From positions 1 to 21,345 of the forward strand of contig JAFADM010000010.1 in assembly GCA_023424865.1 (NCBI GenBank): 21,345 nt of DNA, read 5' to 3'. Positions 1 through 6,863 of the stretch are shown here, piece after piece. Each line of letters opens with the position of its first letter. Positions within the stretch are counted from its first letter, which is position 1. A program made the translations under genes and the position numbers. The notes under the pieces are model-generated. The model ran no database searches, had not been told where the DNA came from, and saw nothing but the letters and a program-made list of their open reading frames with translations. The DNA comes from Bacillota bacterium (GTDB lineage Bacteria > Bacillota_A > Clostridia > DSM-8532).

Positions 1-65
1 TCTAATTGGAGTCATCCAATGACCAACCCAAACAAGAAAAAACCTTTTCCAAGGAGGCCGGTACC

Positions 66-1577
66 ATGCAGCTTGTTGTGGACAGAGAATCCCAGACCCC
101 CATTTATCTTCAGCTTGTCAATCAAATTAAAAACAGTATAATAGGCGGCAGTCTGCTGCCGGGAACTGTTTTGCCCCCGGAACGCAAGCTGGCCGAAAGC
201 CTGGGGGTTAACCGCAGCACCATCATTACGGTTTACAGGGAGCTTAAAGCCGATGGTCTGGCCGATGCTCATGTTGGAAAAGGGACGGTGGTTAAGCTCA
301 GTGATGACGGAATGTACGGGGAGGACCCCCGGGAGCTTGCCCCCTCCTATCGTCAGCTTTTCAGCCAGACAGCAGAACGGGCAGCGGATCCCATGCTCCG
401 TCAGCTTCTCGAAATGGCCAACCGAAAGGACCTTATTTCTTTTGCGGCGGGCATATCTCCCTTTGATACGGATCCCCTGGATGCGCTTAAGGGAATTGAA
501 GCGGAGCTTGTATCGGATGGTCAGTATGCGCTTAAGCATACGCCTACCGAAGGGCTGCCTGAGCTTCGGGAAGCGGTGCGGTGCTTAATGGAAGACAGGG
601 GTGTTTCATCCAGGCTGGAAGAGACCTTAATACTCTCCGGCTCCCAACAGGGAATAAATCTTACGGCCCGGGCACTGATTGATCCGGGAGATATCGTGCT
701 GGTGGAGGAGCCCTCCTTCTTTTGCGCTCTTCAGATTTTCCATGCGGTAGGAGCCCGTATAGTGGGTGTACCCATGGACGAAGAGGGCCTGCGGACGGAC
801 GTTCTGGAAACCCTTCTTAAACGCTGCCGGCCCAAGCTTTTGTATACTATGCCTACCTTTCAGAATCCCACCGGGATTTGCATGAGCGCAAACAGAAAGA
901 AGCGGCTTTTGGAGCTGGCTAAAAAGCACGAGTTTCTCATCCTTGAGGATGATCCCTACGGGGATATTGCCTTTGACGGAGAAAGGCCCGGTACGCTTAA
1001 GGAAATGGATACCTGCGGCTATGTTATTTATTTGAGTACCTTTTCAAAAGTGCTCTTCCCCGGCATACGCATCGGATGGATGACGGCGCCGGAGCCTGTT
1101 ACCCGGCAAATCGCCCTTTTAAAGCAGCTGGAGGATCTTCATGCCAACAGCCTTTCCCAATGGCTGGTGCTTCGCTTTTTAAAAAGCGGCGCTTATAAGG
1201 GCCATGTCCAATGGCTCTGTCAGGAATACGGGCAAAAAAGGGATAGAATGCATCAGGCCTTAAAGGCCATAAAAAATACCTCCCTTCATTGGATTAAACC
1301 CAAAGGCGGCTATTACATATGGCTTAAGCTGCCGGAGGGCATTCCACATATGACGCTTCTGGTTCGCGCCGGCGAAAAGGGTGTGGTCTATGTCCCAGGT
1401 ACTGCCTTTTATACCGGGGACCGGGGAGGAAGCTTTATACGCCTTAATTTCACCTATCCTAAAAGAGAAGAGATTACCGAGGGCATCAGGAGGCTGGATG
1501 CGGCCATTCATGAGCTGAAGGCCAAGGACAGGCCCTCAGGAGGCAAATACGCTCATTCTCTGGCTCCCATAATCTAA
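66..1577 (+). CDS. MocR-family regulator (GntR HTH + aminotransferase)
   Basis: This is a 503-residue MocR/PdxR-type regulator. The first ~75 residues form a GntR winged helix (TPIYLQLVNQIKNSI, LPPERKLAESLGVNRSTI). An Asp/Arg-rich linker follows, then a fold type I aminotransferase domain from about residue 115. Visible PLP-site elements are QNPTG (N267), EDDPYGD (D296), Y298 and the Schiff-base lysine K328 in STFSK. Family knowledge: MocR proteins use PLP or a PLP-amino acid adduct as effector and usually control neighbouring PLP-linked, transport or amino-acid genes. The target here is probably the aminotransferase at 1708 (inference). Start choice: the frame stays open upstream to a TTG at 6, but AAGGAGG at 50-56 sits nine bases before the ATG at 66, and residue 1 there matches the usual start just before the HTH. 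The regulator function is well supported; effector and target are unknown. Confidence 0.93.
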   Translation: MQLVVDRESQTPIYLQLVNQIKNSIIGGSLLPGTVLPPERKLAESLGVNRSTIITVYRELKADGLADAHVGKGTVVKLSDDGMYGEDPRELAPSYRQLFSQTAERAADPMLRQLLEMANRKDLISFAAGISPFDTDPLDALKGIEAELVSDGQYALKHTPTEGLPELREAVRCLMEDRGVSSRLEETLILSGSQQGINLTARALIDPGDIVLVEEPSFFCALQIFHAVGARIVGVPMDEEGLRTDVLETLLKRCRPKLLYTMPTFQNPTGICMSANRKKRLLELAKKHEFLILEDDPYGDIAFDGERPGTLKEMDTCGYVIYLSTFSKVLFPGIRIGWMTAPEPVTRQIALLKQLEDLHANSLSQWLVLRFLKSGAYKGHVQWLCQEYGQKRDRMHQALKAIKNTSLHWIKPKGGYYIWLKLPEGIPHMTLLVRAGEKGVVYVPGTAFYTGDRGGSFIRLNFTYPKREEITEGIRRLDAAIHELKAKDRPSGGKYAHSLAPII

Positions 1578-1578
1578 A

Positions 1579-1601
1579 GCGGGCTATGCCCGCCGCCCTT
1601 T
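1579..1601 (+). terminator. Short hairpin after the MocR gene, weak terminator
   Basis: GCGGGC and GCCCGC (1579-1584 / 1588-1593) form a 6-bp stem with a three-base loop directly after the stop codon. A run of four T follows at 1598-1601. The U-tract is short and displaced by four bases, so termination may be partial, allowing some read-through into the aminotransferase gene. Confidence 0.35.
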
Positions 1602-1654
1602 TGAAACCAAGCGCCGAGGATACAACCGTTTATAGGCGCAAAATAAGTTGGCTG

Positions 1655-1680
1655 CGGCCTTTCTCATGTGGGAAAGGCCG
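1655..1680 (+). promoter_or_regulatory. 9-bp hairpin just upstream of the aminotransferase
   Basis: CGGCCTTTC (1655-1663) and GAAAGGCCG (1672-1680) pair perfectly around an eight-base loop. The hairpin ends 13 bases before the AGGAGGT ribosome binding site of the next gene. There is no T-run after it, so it is not an ordinary terminator. It could be a DNA inverted-repeat operator (a MocR site is possible, since the regulator gene is just upstream) or an mRNA element. Role unproven. Confidence 0.4.
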
Positions 1681-1707
1681 TCAATAGAATGTTAGGAGGT
1701 CAAAACT

Positions 1708-2898
1708 ATGACACTCAGCTTTGCCAAACGCATGAACGGCATGAAGGCATCGGAAATCAGAGAAATTTTAAAGGTAACTGAAAATCCGTCCATCATTTCC
1801 TTTGCCGGAGGGCTTCCGGCACCGGAGCTTTTTCCTGTGGAGGAACTGGCCCGGGTAACTGAAGCCTTGCTGGCAGGAGAGGGGAGAAGAGCTCTGCAGT
1901 ATTCGTCCACGGAGGGATACATGCCCTTGCGCAGCCATATTGCCCGCAGAATGAACCGGCTTTTAAAAACCTCGATTGACGAGAAACAGCTTCTGATCAC
2001 CAGTGGATCCCAGCAAGCCCTGGATCTTATAGGAAAGATTTTTCTGGATGAGGGGGATGAAGTGCTTCTGGAAAGGCCCTCCTATCTGGGCGCCATTCAG
2101 GCGCTTCGGGCGTATGAGCCCCGCTTTGTGGAGGTGGAAACGGATTCGGAGGGTATGCTTCCCGATGCACTGGAAGCGGTGCTGAAGGCCTCCTCACGGA
2201 GAAAGCTCATCTATGTCATACCTGATTTTCAAAATCCCACTGGAAGAAGCTGGTCCCTTGAAAGACGCAAGGCCCTGGCAGAGCTTTCACTGAAATACGG
2301 GGCCGTGGTTGTGGAGGATAACCCTTATGGTGAGCTCCGGTTCCAGGGGGAAGCTTGTCCCTCGGTTTTAGCTCTGGGGGGATCGGAGAACCTTATCCAT
2401 CTGGGAACGTTTTCAAAAACCCTTTGTCCAGGCCTTCGGGTAGGCTGGATAGCGGCGTCGGGAGTTATTCTGGAAAAGCTTGTTCAGGTGAAGCAGGGAG
2501 CGGACTTACATACCTCCACCTTTAATCAGATGCAGATTGCCGCCCTTCTGGACAGCTTCGATTTGGATGCTCATGTGTCCCGTATTCAAAAAGTCTACGG
2601 AGAAAGACGTGATGTTATGCTTGAAGCCATGAAGGAGGCCTTCCCCCAGGAGATCCAATATACCCGTCCGGAGGGAGGTCTTTTTACCTGGGTAGAGCTG
2701 CCGGAGGGCGTAAATGGAAGACATTTGTTCCAAAAGGCAGTTGAAGCCGGTGTGGCTTTTGTGCCGGGAGGCTCTTTTTACGCCTGTACACCAAGAGAAA
2801 ACACTTTCCGCATGAATTATTCCAATATGCCGGAGCCCCGCATCCGGGAAGGCATACAACGCCTCTCCCAGGCACTTGCAGCCATGCTGCACAGCTGA
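1708..2898 (+). CDS. PLP-dependent class I aminotransferase (2-aminoadipate transaminase-like)
   Basis: This 396-residue fold type I aminotransferase belongs to the branch of LysN/2-aminoadipate and aromatic transaminases that is closest to MocR C-terminal domains. Key residues: SGSQQALD near 99-106 for phosphate binding, QNPTG with N176, EDNPYGE with D204 and Y207, the Schiff-base lysine K237 in GTFSK, and an arginine in the C-terminal NTFRMNYSN segment that normally binds the substrate carboxylate. The reaction is reversible transfer of an amino group between an amino acid and a 2-oxo acid, in the cytoplasm. Substrate specificity cannot be read from sequence. AGGAGGT at 1694-1700 fixes the ATG. 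It lies 130 bp after the MocR gene on the same strand, so control by that regulator is likely (inference). It is a paralogue of the enzyme at 17355. Confidence 0.93.
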   Translation: MTLSFAKRMNGMKASEIREILKVTENPSIISFAGGLPAPELFPVEELARVTEALLAGEGRRALQYSSTEGYMPLRSHIARRMNRLLKTSIDEKQLLITSGSQQALDLIGKIFLDEGDEVLLERPSYLGAIQALRAYEPRFVEVETDSEGMLPDALEAVLKASSRRKLIYVIPDFQNPTGRSWSLERRKALAELSLKYGAVVVEDNPYGELRFQGEACPSVLALGGSENLIHLGTFSKTLCPGLRVGWIAASGVILEKLVQVKQGADLHTSTFNQMQIAALLDSFDLDAHVSRIQKVYGERRDVMLEAMKEAFPQEIQYTRPEGGLFTWVELPEGVNGRHLFQKAVEAGVAFVPGGSFYACTPRENTFRMNYSNMPEPRIREGIQRLSQALAAMLHS

Positions 2899-2907
2899 GG
2901 GAGTGCG

Positions 2908-3339
2908 CTATTTCCCTTTTCGATATTTTTCAATGGCTTCTTCCCGAGCCAGGGCCGTGCCCTCGTCCAGGGCAAGGAGAATTTTCTCCAGGGTGGATTC
3001 GCCTCCTTCTTCACCATAGGCAACCTCTATGGATGAAAGGAGAAGGCTCTTAAGCCTTTTGGATTCCTCGTTGATTTTCCTTTTATCCTCGTCGGAAAGC
3101 TCCACCTCCGGCACCTTTAAGGGTTCCGGTAGAGAGGGAGCTTTTTCACGTCCCAGAAGAAAGTCCACGCTGACATTGTAAAAGTCCGCCAGCTTTTGTG
3201 TCATGGCAAGGTCAGGCTCGCTTTTGCCGGTTTCGTATTTGGTATAGGTCGTCCGGTCAATGCCCAGTATAGCGGCTACCTGATTCTGCTTGAGCTTGCG
3301 TTCCAGACGCAGCTGCCGTAATGTTTCGTGAAAGATCAT
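2908..3339 (-). CDS. XRE-family transcriptional regulator, 143 aa
   Basis: The N-terminal Cro/C1-type helix-turn-helix covers about residues 5-62 (LRQLRLERKLKQNQVAAILG, IDRTTYTKYETGKSEPDLAM, then NVSVDFLLG). The C-terminal half is charged and helical (LSDEDKRKINEESKRLKSLL and onward) with no recognisable enzymatic domain; it may be a dimerisation or ligand region. A strong reverse-strand ribosome binding site (AGGGAGG at 3346-3352) precedes the ATG at 3337-3339. Its 3' end is only nine bases from the end of the convergent aminotransferase gene, with no terminator visible between them. It is divergent from a second small XRE gene across a promoter- and repeat-rich gap, which suggests a mutually regulating pair (inference). 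The target is unknown. Confidence 0.9.
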   Translation of the reverse strand: MIFHETLRQLRLERKLKQNQVAAILGIDRTTYTKYETGKSEPDLAMTQKLADFYNVSVDFLLGREKAPSLPEPLKVPEVELSDEDKRKINEESKRLKSLLLSSIEVAYGEEGGESTLEKILLALDEGTALAREEAIEKYRKGK

Positions 3340-3372
3340 GAAACATCCTCCCTGTTTTCTATGCTAATAGAG

Positions 3373-3378
3373 ATTATA
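3373..3378 (-). promoter_or_regulatory. -10 box for the leftward XRE gene
   Basis: On the reverse strand this reads TATAAT, 34 bases from the start codon. No good -35 box sits at 17 bp. The nearest TTGACA-like hexamer (TTCACA, 3398-3403) is 19 bp away and lies inside the palindrome at 3399-3413, so the promoter may be weak or activator- or repressor-controlled. Confidence 0.45.
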
Positions 3379-3392
3379 GTTCTTATCTTGTA

Positions 3393-3476
3393 TTTTATGT
3401 GAAAAATTTTCACCTCACAATGTGTGTGATAAATCTCCACAACCCATCTTGACTTGTGGACAATTATCACATAAAA
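3393..3476. promoter_or_regulatory. Operator-like inverted repeats between two XRE genes
   Basis: The gap contains a perfect 15-bp palindrome GTGAAAAATTTTCAC (3399-3413). An inverted pair TTTTATGTGA (3393-3402) / TCACATAAAA (3467-3476) extends to 11 bp with the next base on each side. There is another pair TGTGATAA (3425-3432) / TTATCACA (3464-3471) and a third TCCACAA (3436-3442) / TTGTGGA (3454-3460). The recurring half-site TGTGAWAA appears at 3398, 3425 and, reversed, at 3464-3471. The elements overlap promoters for both flanking XRE genes, as expected for autoregulation by one or both proteins. Binding is inferred. Confidence 0.6.
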
Positions 3477-3477
3477 T
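3449..3477 (+). promoter_or_regulatory. Strong sigma-A-type promoter for the small XRE gene
   Basis: TTGACT (3449-3454) and TAAAAT (3472-3477) are separated by exactly 17 bp. It lies 43 bp upstream of the GTG start at 3521. The -10 box overlaps the inverted-repeat arm TCACATAAAA, so a bound regulator would occlude it. Confidence 0.7.
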
Positions 3478-3520
3478 GGAATAAAGAGTGAAGTGTCATC
3501 ACTTTTTGGGAGGCGATTCC

Positions 3521-3724
3521 GTGCAGATCATGAGGGAAAAGCGCATGTCAGCCCGTTTAACCCAGGGGGAGCTTGCTTATAGAGTAGGAGTCGATCGAAC
3601 GACTATCTCAAAAATTGAAAGAGGTGTCCGCCCATCCGTTGAGACCGCCCAAAAGATCGGCCAATGTCTGGGCTTTAACTGGACTTTGTTTTTTGAAAAA
3701 AAAGACATGCCGGGCCCTCCTTGA
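3521..3724 (+). CDS. Small XRE-family regulator, 67 aa
   Basis: This is a compact Cro-like protein consisting almost entirely of one helix-turn-helix (LTQGELAYRVGVDRTTISKI then ERGVRPSVETAQKIGQCLG), ending in WTLFFEKKDMPGPP. Start choice: an in-frame GTG at 3488 would give 78 residues, but GGGAGG at 3508-3513 lies seven bases before the GTG at 3521, and this start leaves a normal short lead-in to the HTH. An ATG at 3530 is possible but 16 bases from the ribosome binding site. It is divergent from the 143-aa XRE gene and is expressed from the promoter at 3449-3477. Such short Xre proteins are known in prophage and toxin modules, but no such genes are next to it here. Target unknown. Confidence 0.8.
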   Translation: MQIMREKRMSARLTQGELAYRVGVDRTTISKIERGVRPSVETAQKIGQCLGFNWTLFFEKKDMPGPP

Positions 3725-3755
3725 AGTCTGCAGGACGCTGCCGGTCCCGGAGCTG

Positions 3756-3780
3756 CCTGGGCAGAGCCGCTCTGCCCAGG
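3756..3780. terminator. Perfect 11-bp hairpin between convergent genes
   Basis: CCTGGGCAGAG (3756-3766) and CTCTGCCCAGG (3770-3780) pair perfectly around a three-base loop. It sits between the convergent small XRE gene (ends 3724) and AraC gene (ends 3814). This is the expected place for a bidirectional terminator, but neither strand has a T-run immediately 3' of the stem, so termination is not certain. Confidence 0.5.
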
Positions 3781-3813
3781 TAAAAAGGGGGAAACCTCCG
3801 GGCCGGCTATTTC

Positions 3814-4638
3814 CTATTCTCCGCTCTGCTTGTACTTTCTGTATTTCAATGGCGAAAGCCCTGTCCGGGTTTTAAAGCAGCTGCAAAAATAATGCTCATC
3901 GGCAAAATGCAGTGTAAGACTGATTTCTTTTACAGGCAGCAGTGTATCCTTTAAAAGGATGCATGCATAATCTATTTTTCGGTTCAGCAAATAGGTATAG
4001 GGCGTAATGCCGTATTCCTTTTTAAAGGTACGGATAAGCTGAGAGGGAGAAAGGAAAAAATGCTTTCCCAGGGCGTCCAGTGTTATTCGATCGGCCACAT
4101 GCTGTTCCAGGTAGTTTTTTATAAGCAGCGCTCCGGAGGGAGCATTTTTCATGCTTAAATGCCATTGATCCTTTATTTTTATAAGCATTTGGTGAAAGAG
4201 AAGAGCAGCTTCACGAAACTGTGTCCGGGGGCCTTTTTCCCATGATCCGGCAAGGTCCAGCATGGCTGAAAAATCCGCCGACAGGTCGAAGGCTGGAATA
4301 TAATGCACATCCTCCAGTCCATAGGCCTTTAATAAATGGTCGATGAGAGGGCCCTCCAGATTGAACCAGATTTTTGTCCAGGGCGCTTTGTCGTCGGAAT
4401 AGTACAGATGGTTCTGCCCCTCGTGAAGTATATAAATGTCGCCCTTTGCGGGGTAATAGGTGCGGTTGTTGGTTATAACCGTTCCCTGCCCCTCAAGAAT
4501 ATATTCAAAAACACAGATGGAAGCCTTTTTTCTTGTGATGCGGTAGGTTCCGTCGCAATAGGATATGCCCGCCATTTGAATACGGAAGGCCTCCTCTCTT
4601 AACACGCCGGGAGGAAAGTGGATAATATCCTCATGCAT
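3814..4638 (-). CDS. AraC-family transcriptional regulator
   Basis: This 274-residue regulator has an N-terminal cupin-type sensing domain (about 10-150, with GTYRITRKKASICVFEYILE and YPAKGDIYILHEGQNH). Its C-terminal AraC DNA-binding domain has two helix-turn-helices (about 170-270, including LDALGKHFFLSPSQLIRTFK and the second motif ISLTLHFADEHYFCSCFKTR leading into TGLSPLKYRKYK). Start choice: the frame stays open to 4869, which would run through the coding start of the divergent hydrolase. The reverse-strand GAGGA at 4647-4651 is eight bases from the ATG at 4636-4638, and this start gives the normal family length. An ATG at 4642-4644 is too close to that site. Being divergent from a glycoside hydrolase, it probably activates that gene in response to a sugar or glycoside (inference, typical for this family arrangement). 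Confidence 0.9.
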   Translation of the reverse strand: MHEDIIHFPPGVLREEAFRIQMAGISYCDGTYRITRKKASICVFEYILEGQGTVITNNRTYYPAKGDIYILHEGQNHLYYSDDKAPWTKIWFNLEGPLIDHLLKAYGLEDVHYIPAFDLSADFSAMLDLAGSWEKGPRTQFREAALLFHQMLIKIKDQWHLSMKNAPSGALLIKNYLEQHVADRITLDALGKHFFLSPSQLIRTFKKEYGITPYTYLLNRKIDYACILLKDTLLPVKEISLTLHFADEHYFCSCFKTRTGLSPLKYRKYKQSGE

Positions 4639-4695
4639 GCGCATATTCCTCACTTTTTCACTCAGATTTTCTATTTTTATTAAGGTTACCATCAA

Positions 4696-4701
4696 TATAA
4701 T
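4696..4701 (+). promoter_or_regulatory. -10 box upstream of the glycoside hydrolase
   Basis: TATAAT lies 67 bp before the chosen ATG at 4769. The region 17 bp upstream is T-rich (ATTTTT) and lacks a consensus -35 box. That fits a promoter needing an activator such as the divergent AraC protein. Confidence 0.4.
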
Positions 4702-4768
4702 ATAAAAAGGAGGGCGGCAGCAAGCCGTGACCCTAAAAAATCTGACCCTTGCGGAGGGAGAGGAACAA

Positions 4769-6580
4769 ATGAGCTTAATGAATGAAAACCTGTCTGTTAA
4801 GGCAAAGGATATTCCGAGGCCTGAGCATCCCAATCCACAGATGGTGAGAGCACAGTGGCTAAATCTCAACGGCAGCTGGGATTTTGAAATGGATCATGAG
4901 AAAACGGGCCTTAAAAGGGAGCTGTTTAAGGCGCCGAGCCTTTCGGGAAAAATACGGGTGCCTTTTTGCCCTGAAAGCAGGCTTTCCGGTATCGGCTATA
5001 CGGACTTTATTCCCGCGGTATGGTATAAAAGAAGCTTCAGGCTTCCCGAGGCCTGGAATGGCCTTCGTACTCTTCTTCATTTCGGGGCTGTGGATTATGA
5101 CGCCCGGGTATGGGTAAACGGTCAGCCCGCCGGTTTTCACAGAGGGGGCTATTCCTCCTTCACCCTGGACATTACGGATTGCCTGTTGCAGGGAGAGGAT
5201 AACCTCATCACCGTTTATGCCGAGGATGATGTAAGAACGGGCCTTCAGCCCGGAGGCAAGCAAAGCGTGGAAAGGCTTTCCAGCGGCTGCTGCTATACCC
5301 GTACAACCGGTATCTGGCAGACCGTGTGGCTGGAGGGCGTACCCAAAACCTATTTGTCGGGCATAAAGCTTATTCCGGATCCTGAGAACGCCTGTGTCCA
5401 TATTACCGGGCAAGTTTATGGGGGGAAAGGAAATGAAAGGCTGGAGGCCACCGCCTTCTATGAAGGCCGAAGCTGCGGAACCGGGAGCGGATTGCTTTCA
5501 GGAAACCAGGTTAAGCTGACCCTAAAGCTTTCCGAGGTTCATTTATGGGAACCGGGGCAGCCAGACCTTTACGATCTTAAGCTGACGCTTTTTAAGGACG
5601 GTCAGGCCCTGGATGAGGTAAAAAGCTATTTCGGCCTTCGTACGGTTGTGATCCGGGGCAAAAAGATACTTATTAACGGCAAATCGGTATTTCAGCGGCT
5701 TATTCTGGATCAGGGCTTTTATCCGGAGGGCATTTACACGGCGCCCACCGAAGAGGATCTTAAAAAGGATATTGAAATCAGTATGGAAATGGGCTTTAAC
5801 GGCGCCCGTCTCCATGAAAGGGCCTTTGAGCCCCGCTACCTCTACTGGGCGGATAAGCTGGGTTATCTGGTATGGGGAGAGCATGCCAACTGGCAGCTGG
5901 ATATAACGACCTCCATGGGGCTGGAACGCTTCCTTCCCGAATGGATGGAGCTTGTGGAGAGGGATTACAACCATCCGGCCATTATAGGCTGGTGCCCCTT
6001 CAATGAAACCTGGGATAAAGCCACCTTCAATGAAAAGACAGGGGAAAAGGAGCAGGTAAGGCAGGATGACCAGGTTCTGGCTATTGTGTACCGTGCAACC
6101 AAGCTTTTAGACCCCACACGGCCGGTTATCGACACCAGCGGCAATTTTCATGTGGAAACCGATGTGTTTGATGTCCACGATTACGAGCAGAATCCTGAGC
6201 TTTTCAAGGCCCACTACGAGCCTATGAAAAACGGGGGAGAGGCCTTCGTAACCTTTCCCGACAGGCAGAGCTACGCAGAGCAGCCCTATATGGTCAGCGA
6301 GTACGGCGGTATCTGGTGGAATCCGGGACAGCTTGATGAAGAAGGCTGGGGCTACGGGGGTACGGAAAGCCGGCCTCAAAACGAGGAGGCTTTTCTGGCC
6401 CGGTACGAGGGCCTCACAGGCGCTCTTCTTGACAATCCTTATATTACCGGGTTTTGCTATACCCAGCTCTACGATGTGGAGCAGGAGGTTAACGGACTTT
6501 ATACCTATGACAGAAAGGCAAAATTTAAGCCGGAGCTGCTTCATGCCATAAATTCCCGCCCGGCGGCCATAGAGGGTTAG
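4769..6580 (+). CDS. Glycoside hydrolase family 2 enzyme (beta-galactosidase-like)
   Basis: This 603-residue retaining glycosidase has the GH2 order: sugar-binding jelly roll (about 20-190, with NLNGSWDFEMD, VWYKRSF, RVWVNG and TRTTGIWQTVWLE), immunoglobulin-like domain (about 191-295), and TIM barrel from about 300. The acid/base glutamate is probably E413 (GWCPFNETWD) and the nucleophile E511 (VSEYGG). The LDQGFYPEGIYTAPTEED and GFNGARLHERAFEPRYLYWA stretches place it in a common but poorly characterised GH2 branch. The exact sugar (galactoside, glucuronide, arabinoside) cannot be read. No signal peptide is visible, so it acts on imported glycosides in the cytoplasm. Start choice: a GTG at 4727 is open, but GGAGGGAGAGG at 4753-4763 precedes the ATG at 4769 and gives the usual short lead-in. 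No sugar transporter adjoins it. Confidence 0.92.
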   Translation: MSLMNENLSVKAKDIPRPEHPNPQMVRAQWLNLNGSWDFEMDHEKTGLKRELFKAPSLSGKIRVPFCPESRLSGIGYTDFIPAVWYKRSFRLPEAWNGLRTLLHFGAVDYDARVWVNGQPAGFHRGGYSSFTLDITDCLLQGEDNLITVYAEDDVRTGLQPGGKQSVERLSSGCCYTRTTGIWQTVWLEGVPKTYLSGIKLIPDPENACVHITGQVYGGKGNERLEATAFYEGRSCGTGSGLLSGNQVKLTLKLSEVHLWEPGQPDLYDLKLTLFKDGQALDEVKSYFGLRTVVIRGKKILINGKSVFQRLILDQGFYPEGIYTAPTEEDLKKDIEISMEMGFNGARLHERAFEPRYLYWADKLGYLVWGEHANWQLDITTSMGLERFLPEWMELVERDYNHPAIIGWCPFNETWDKATFNEKTGEKEQVRQDDQVLAIVYRATKLLDPTRPVIDTSGNFHVETDVFDVHDYEQNPELFKAHYEPMKNGGEAFVTFPDRQSYAEQPYMVSEYGGIWWNPGQLDEEGWGYGGTESRPQNEEAFLARYEGLTGALLDNPYITGFCYTQLYDVEQEVNGLYTYDRKAKFKPELLHAINSRPAAIEG

Positions 6581-6614
6581 ATGAAAGCCAAAGGCCCTGT
6601 GGAGTAAATAATCT

Positions 6615-6650
6615 GCCCAGGTATAAACCCTGCTCCGGCGCCCGGGCTTT
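6615..6650 (+). terminator. Possible weak terminator after the glycoside hydrolase
   Basis: GCCCAGG (6615-6621) pairs with CCCGGGC (6641-6647) except for one A-C mismatch, with a 19-base loop and only TTT after the stem. It is the best candidate for ending the hydrolase transcript in this gap, but it is weak. Confidence 0.3.
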
Positions 6651-6683
6651 CCTATTCCCAATCAAAGTTTAAACCCTCCGATG

Positions 6684-6712
6684 TTGCATTATGCAAAATT
6701 GTATGCTATAGT
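6684..6712 (+). promoter_or_regulatory. Promoter and palindromic operator, copy 1
   Basis: TTGCAT (6684-6689) and TATAGT (6707-6712) are 17 bp apart. The -35 box is the left half of a perfect 13-bp palindrome TTGCAT-T-ATGCAA (6684-6696), so a bound protein would block RNA polymerase. The same promoter occurs at 8291-8319 with 24 of 29 positions identical by eye. It serves the amidohydrolase gene 152 bp downstream, through a leader with a terminator. Confidence 0.75.
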
Positions 6713-6718
6713 ACCTTA

Positions 6719-6762
6719 TAGCTCGAAAAGGGCTACCTGAATAGTTTAACTTGAGGCAAAGG
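6719..6762 (+). promoter_or_regulatory. 5' leader RNA, copy 1 (candidate cis-regulatory RNA)
   Basis: The predicted transcript begins near 6719. It can fold TAGCTC (6719-6724) with GGGCTA (6730-6735) around GAAAA. It then carries TTTAAC (6745-6750) and the block TTGAGGCAAAGG (6751-6762). AGCT, TTTAAC and the block recur in the leader at 8327-8369, and the distance from the -10 box to the block is 38 bases in both. No T-box signature is seen and no short coding sequence is shared between the copies. I do not recognise the class. Confidence 0.5.
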
Positions 6763-6788
6763 CGCCCCATGGACGCCTTTGCTTTTTT
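6756..6788 (+). terminator. Intrinsic terminator inside the amidohydrolase leader
   Basis: GCAAAGGCG (6756-6764) and CGCCTTTGC (6774-6782) form a perfect 9-bp stem with a nine-base loop CCCCATGGA, followed by six T (6783-6788). It lies between the promoter at 6684-6712 and the gene at 6864, so transcription must read through it: the arrangement of an attenuator. Confidence 0.8.
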
Positions 6789-6863
6789 GTATGTATACGG
6801 GTAAGACTCATCCGACATGGCAAGAAGCTCTGTGGGCAGCGCATAATCAGCATGGAGGACCAA

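Noticed and set aside
6..65. TTG-initiated 20-residue extension of the MocR protein
   Set aside because: No ribosome binding site precedes the TTG, whereas AAGGAGG sits at proper distance from the ATG at 66, where the GntR domain normally begins.
12..539. Long reverse-strand open frame of 175 codons opposite the MocR gene
   Set aside because: It lies antisense to a clearly conserved gene, and its translation shows no family motif. The same applies to the other long antisense frames, for example 10244-10795 opposite oppB and 6107-6661 opposite the glycosidase.
2908..3724. Prophage immunity region
   Set aside because: Two divergent XRE genes alone resemble one, but no integrase, structural or lysis genes occur on either side and the flanks are metabolic genes.
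4639..4869. N-terminal extension of the AraC protein to 351 residues
   Set aside because: It would overlap the start of the divergent hydrolase, has unusual cysteine-rich content, and lacks a ribosome binding site; the ATG at 4638 has one.
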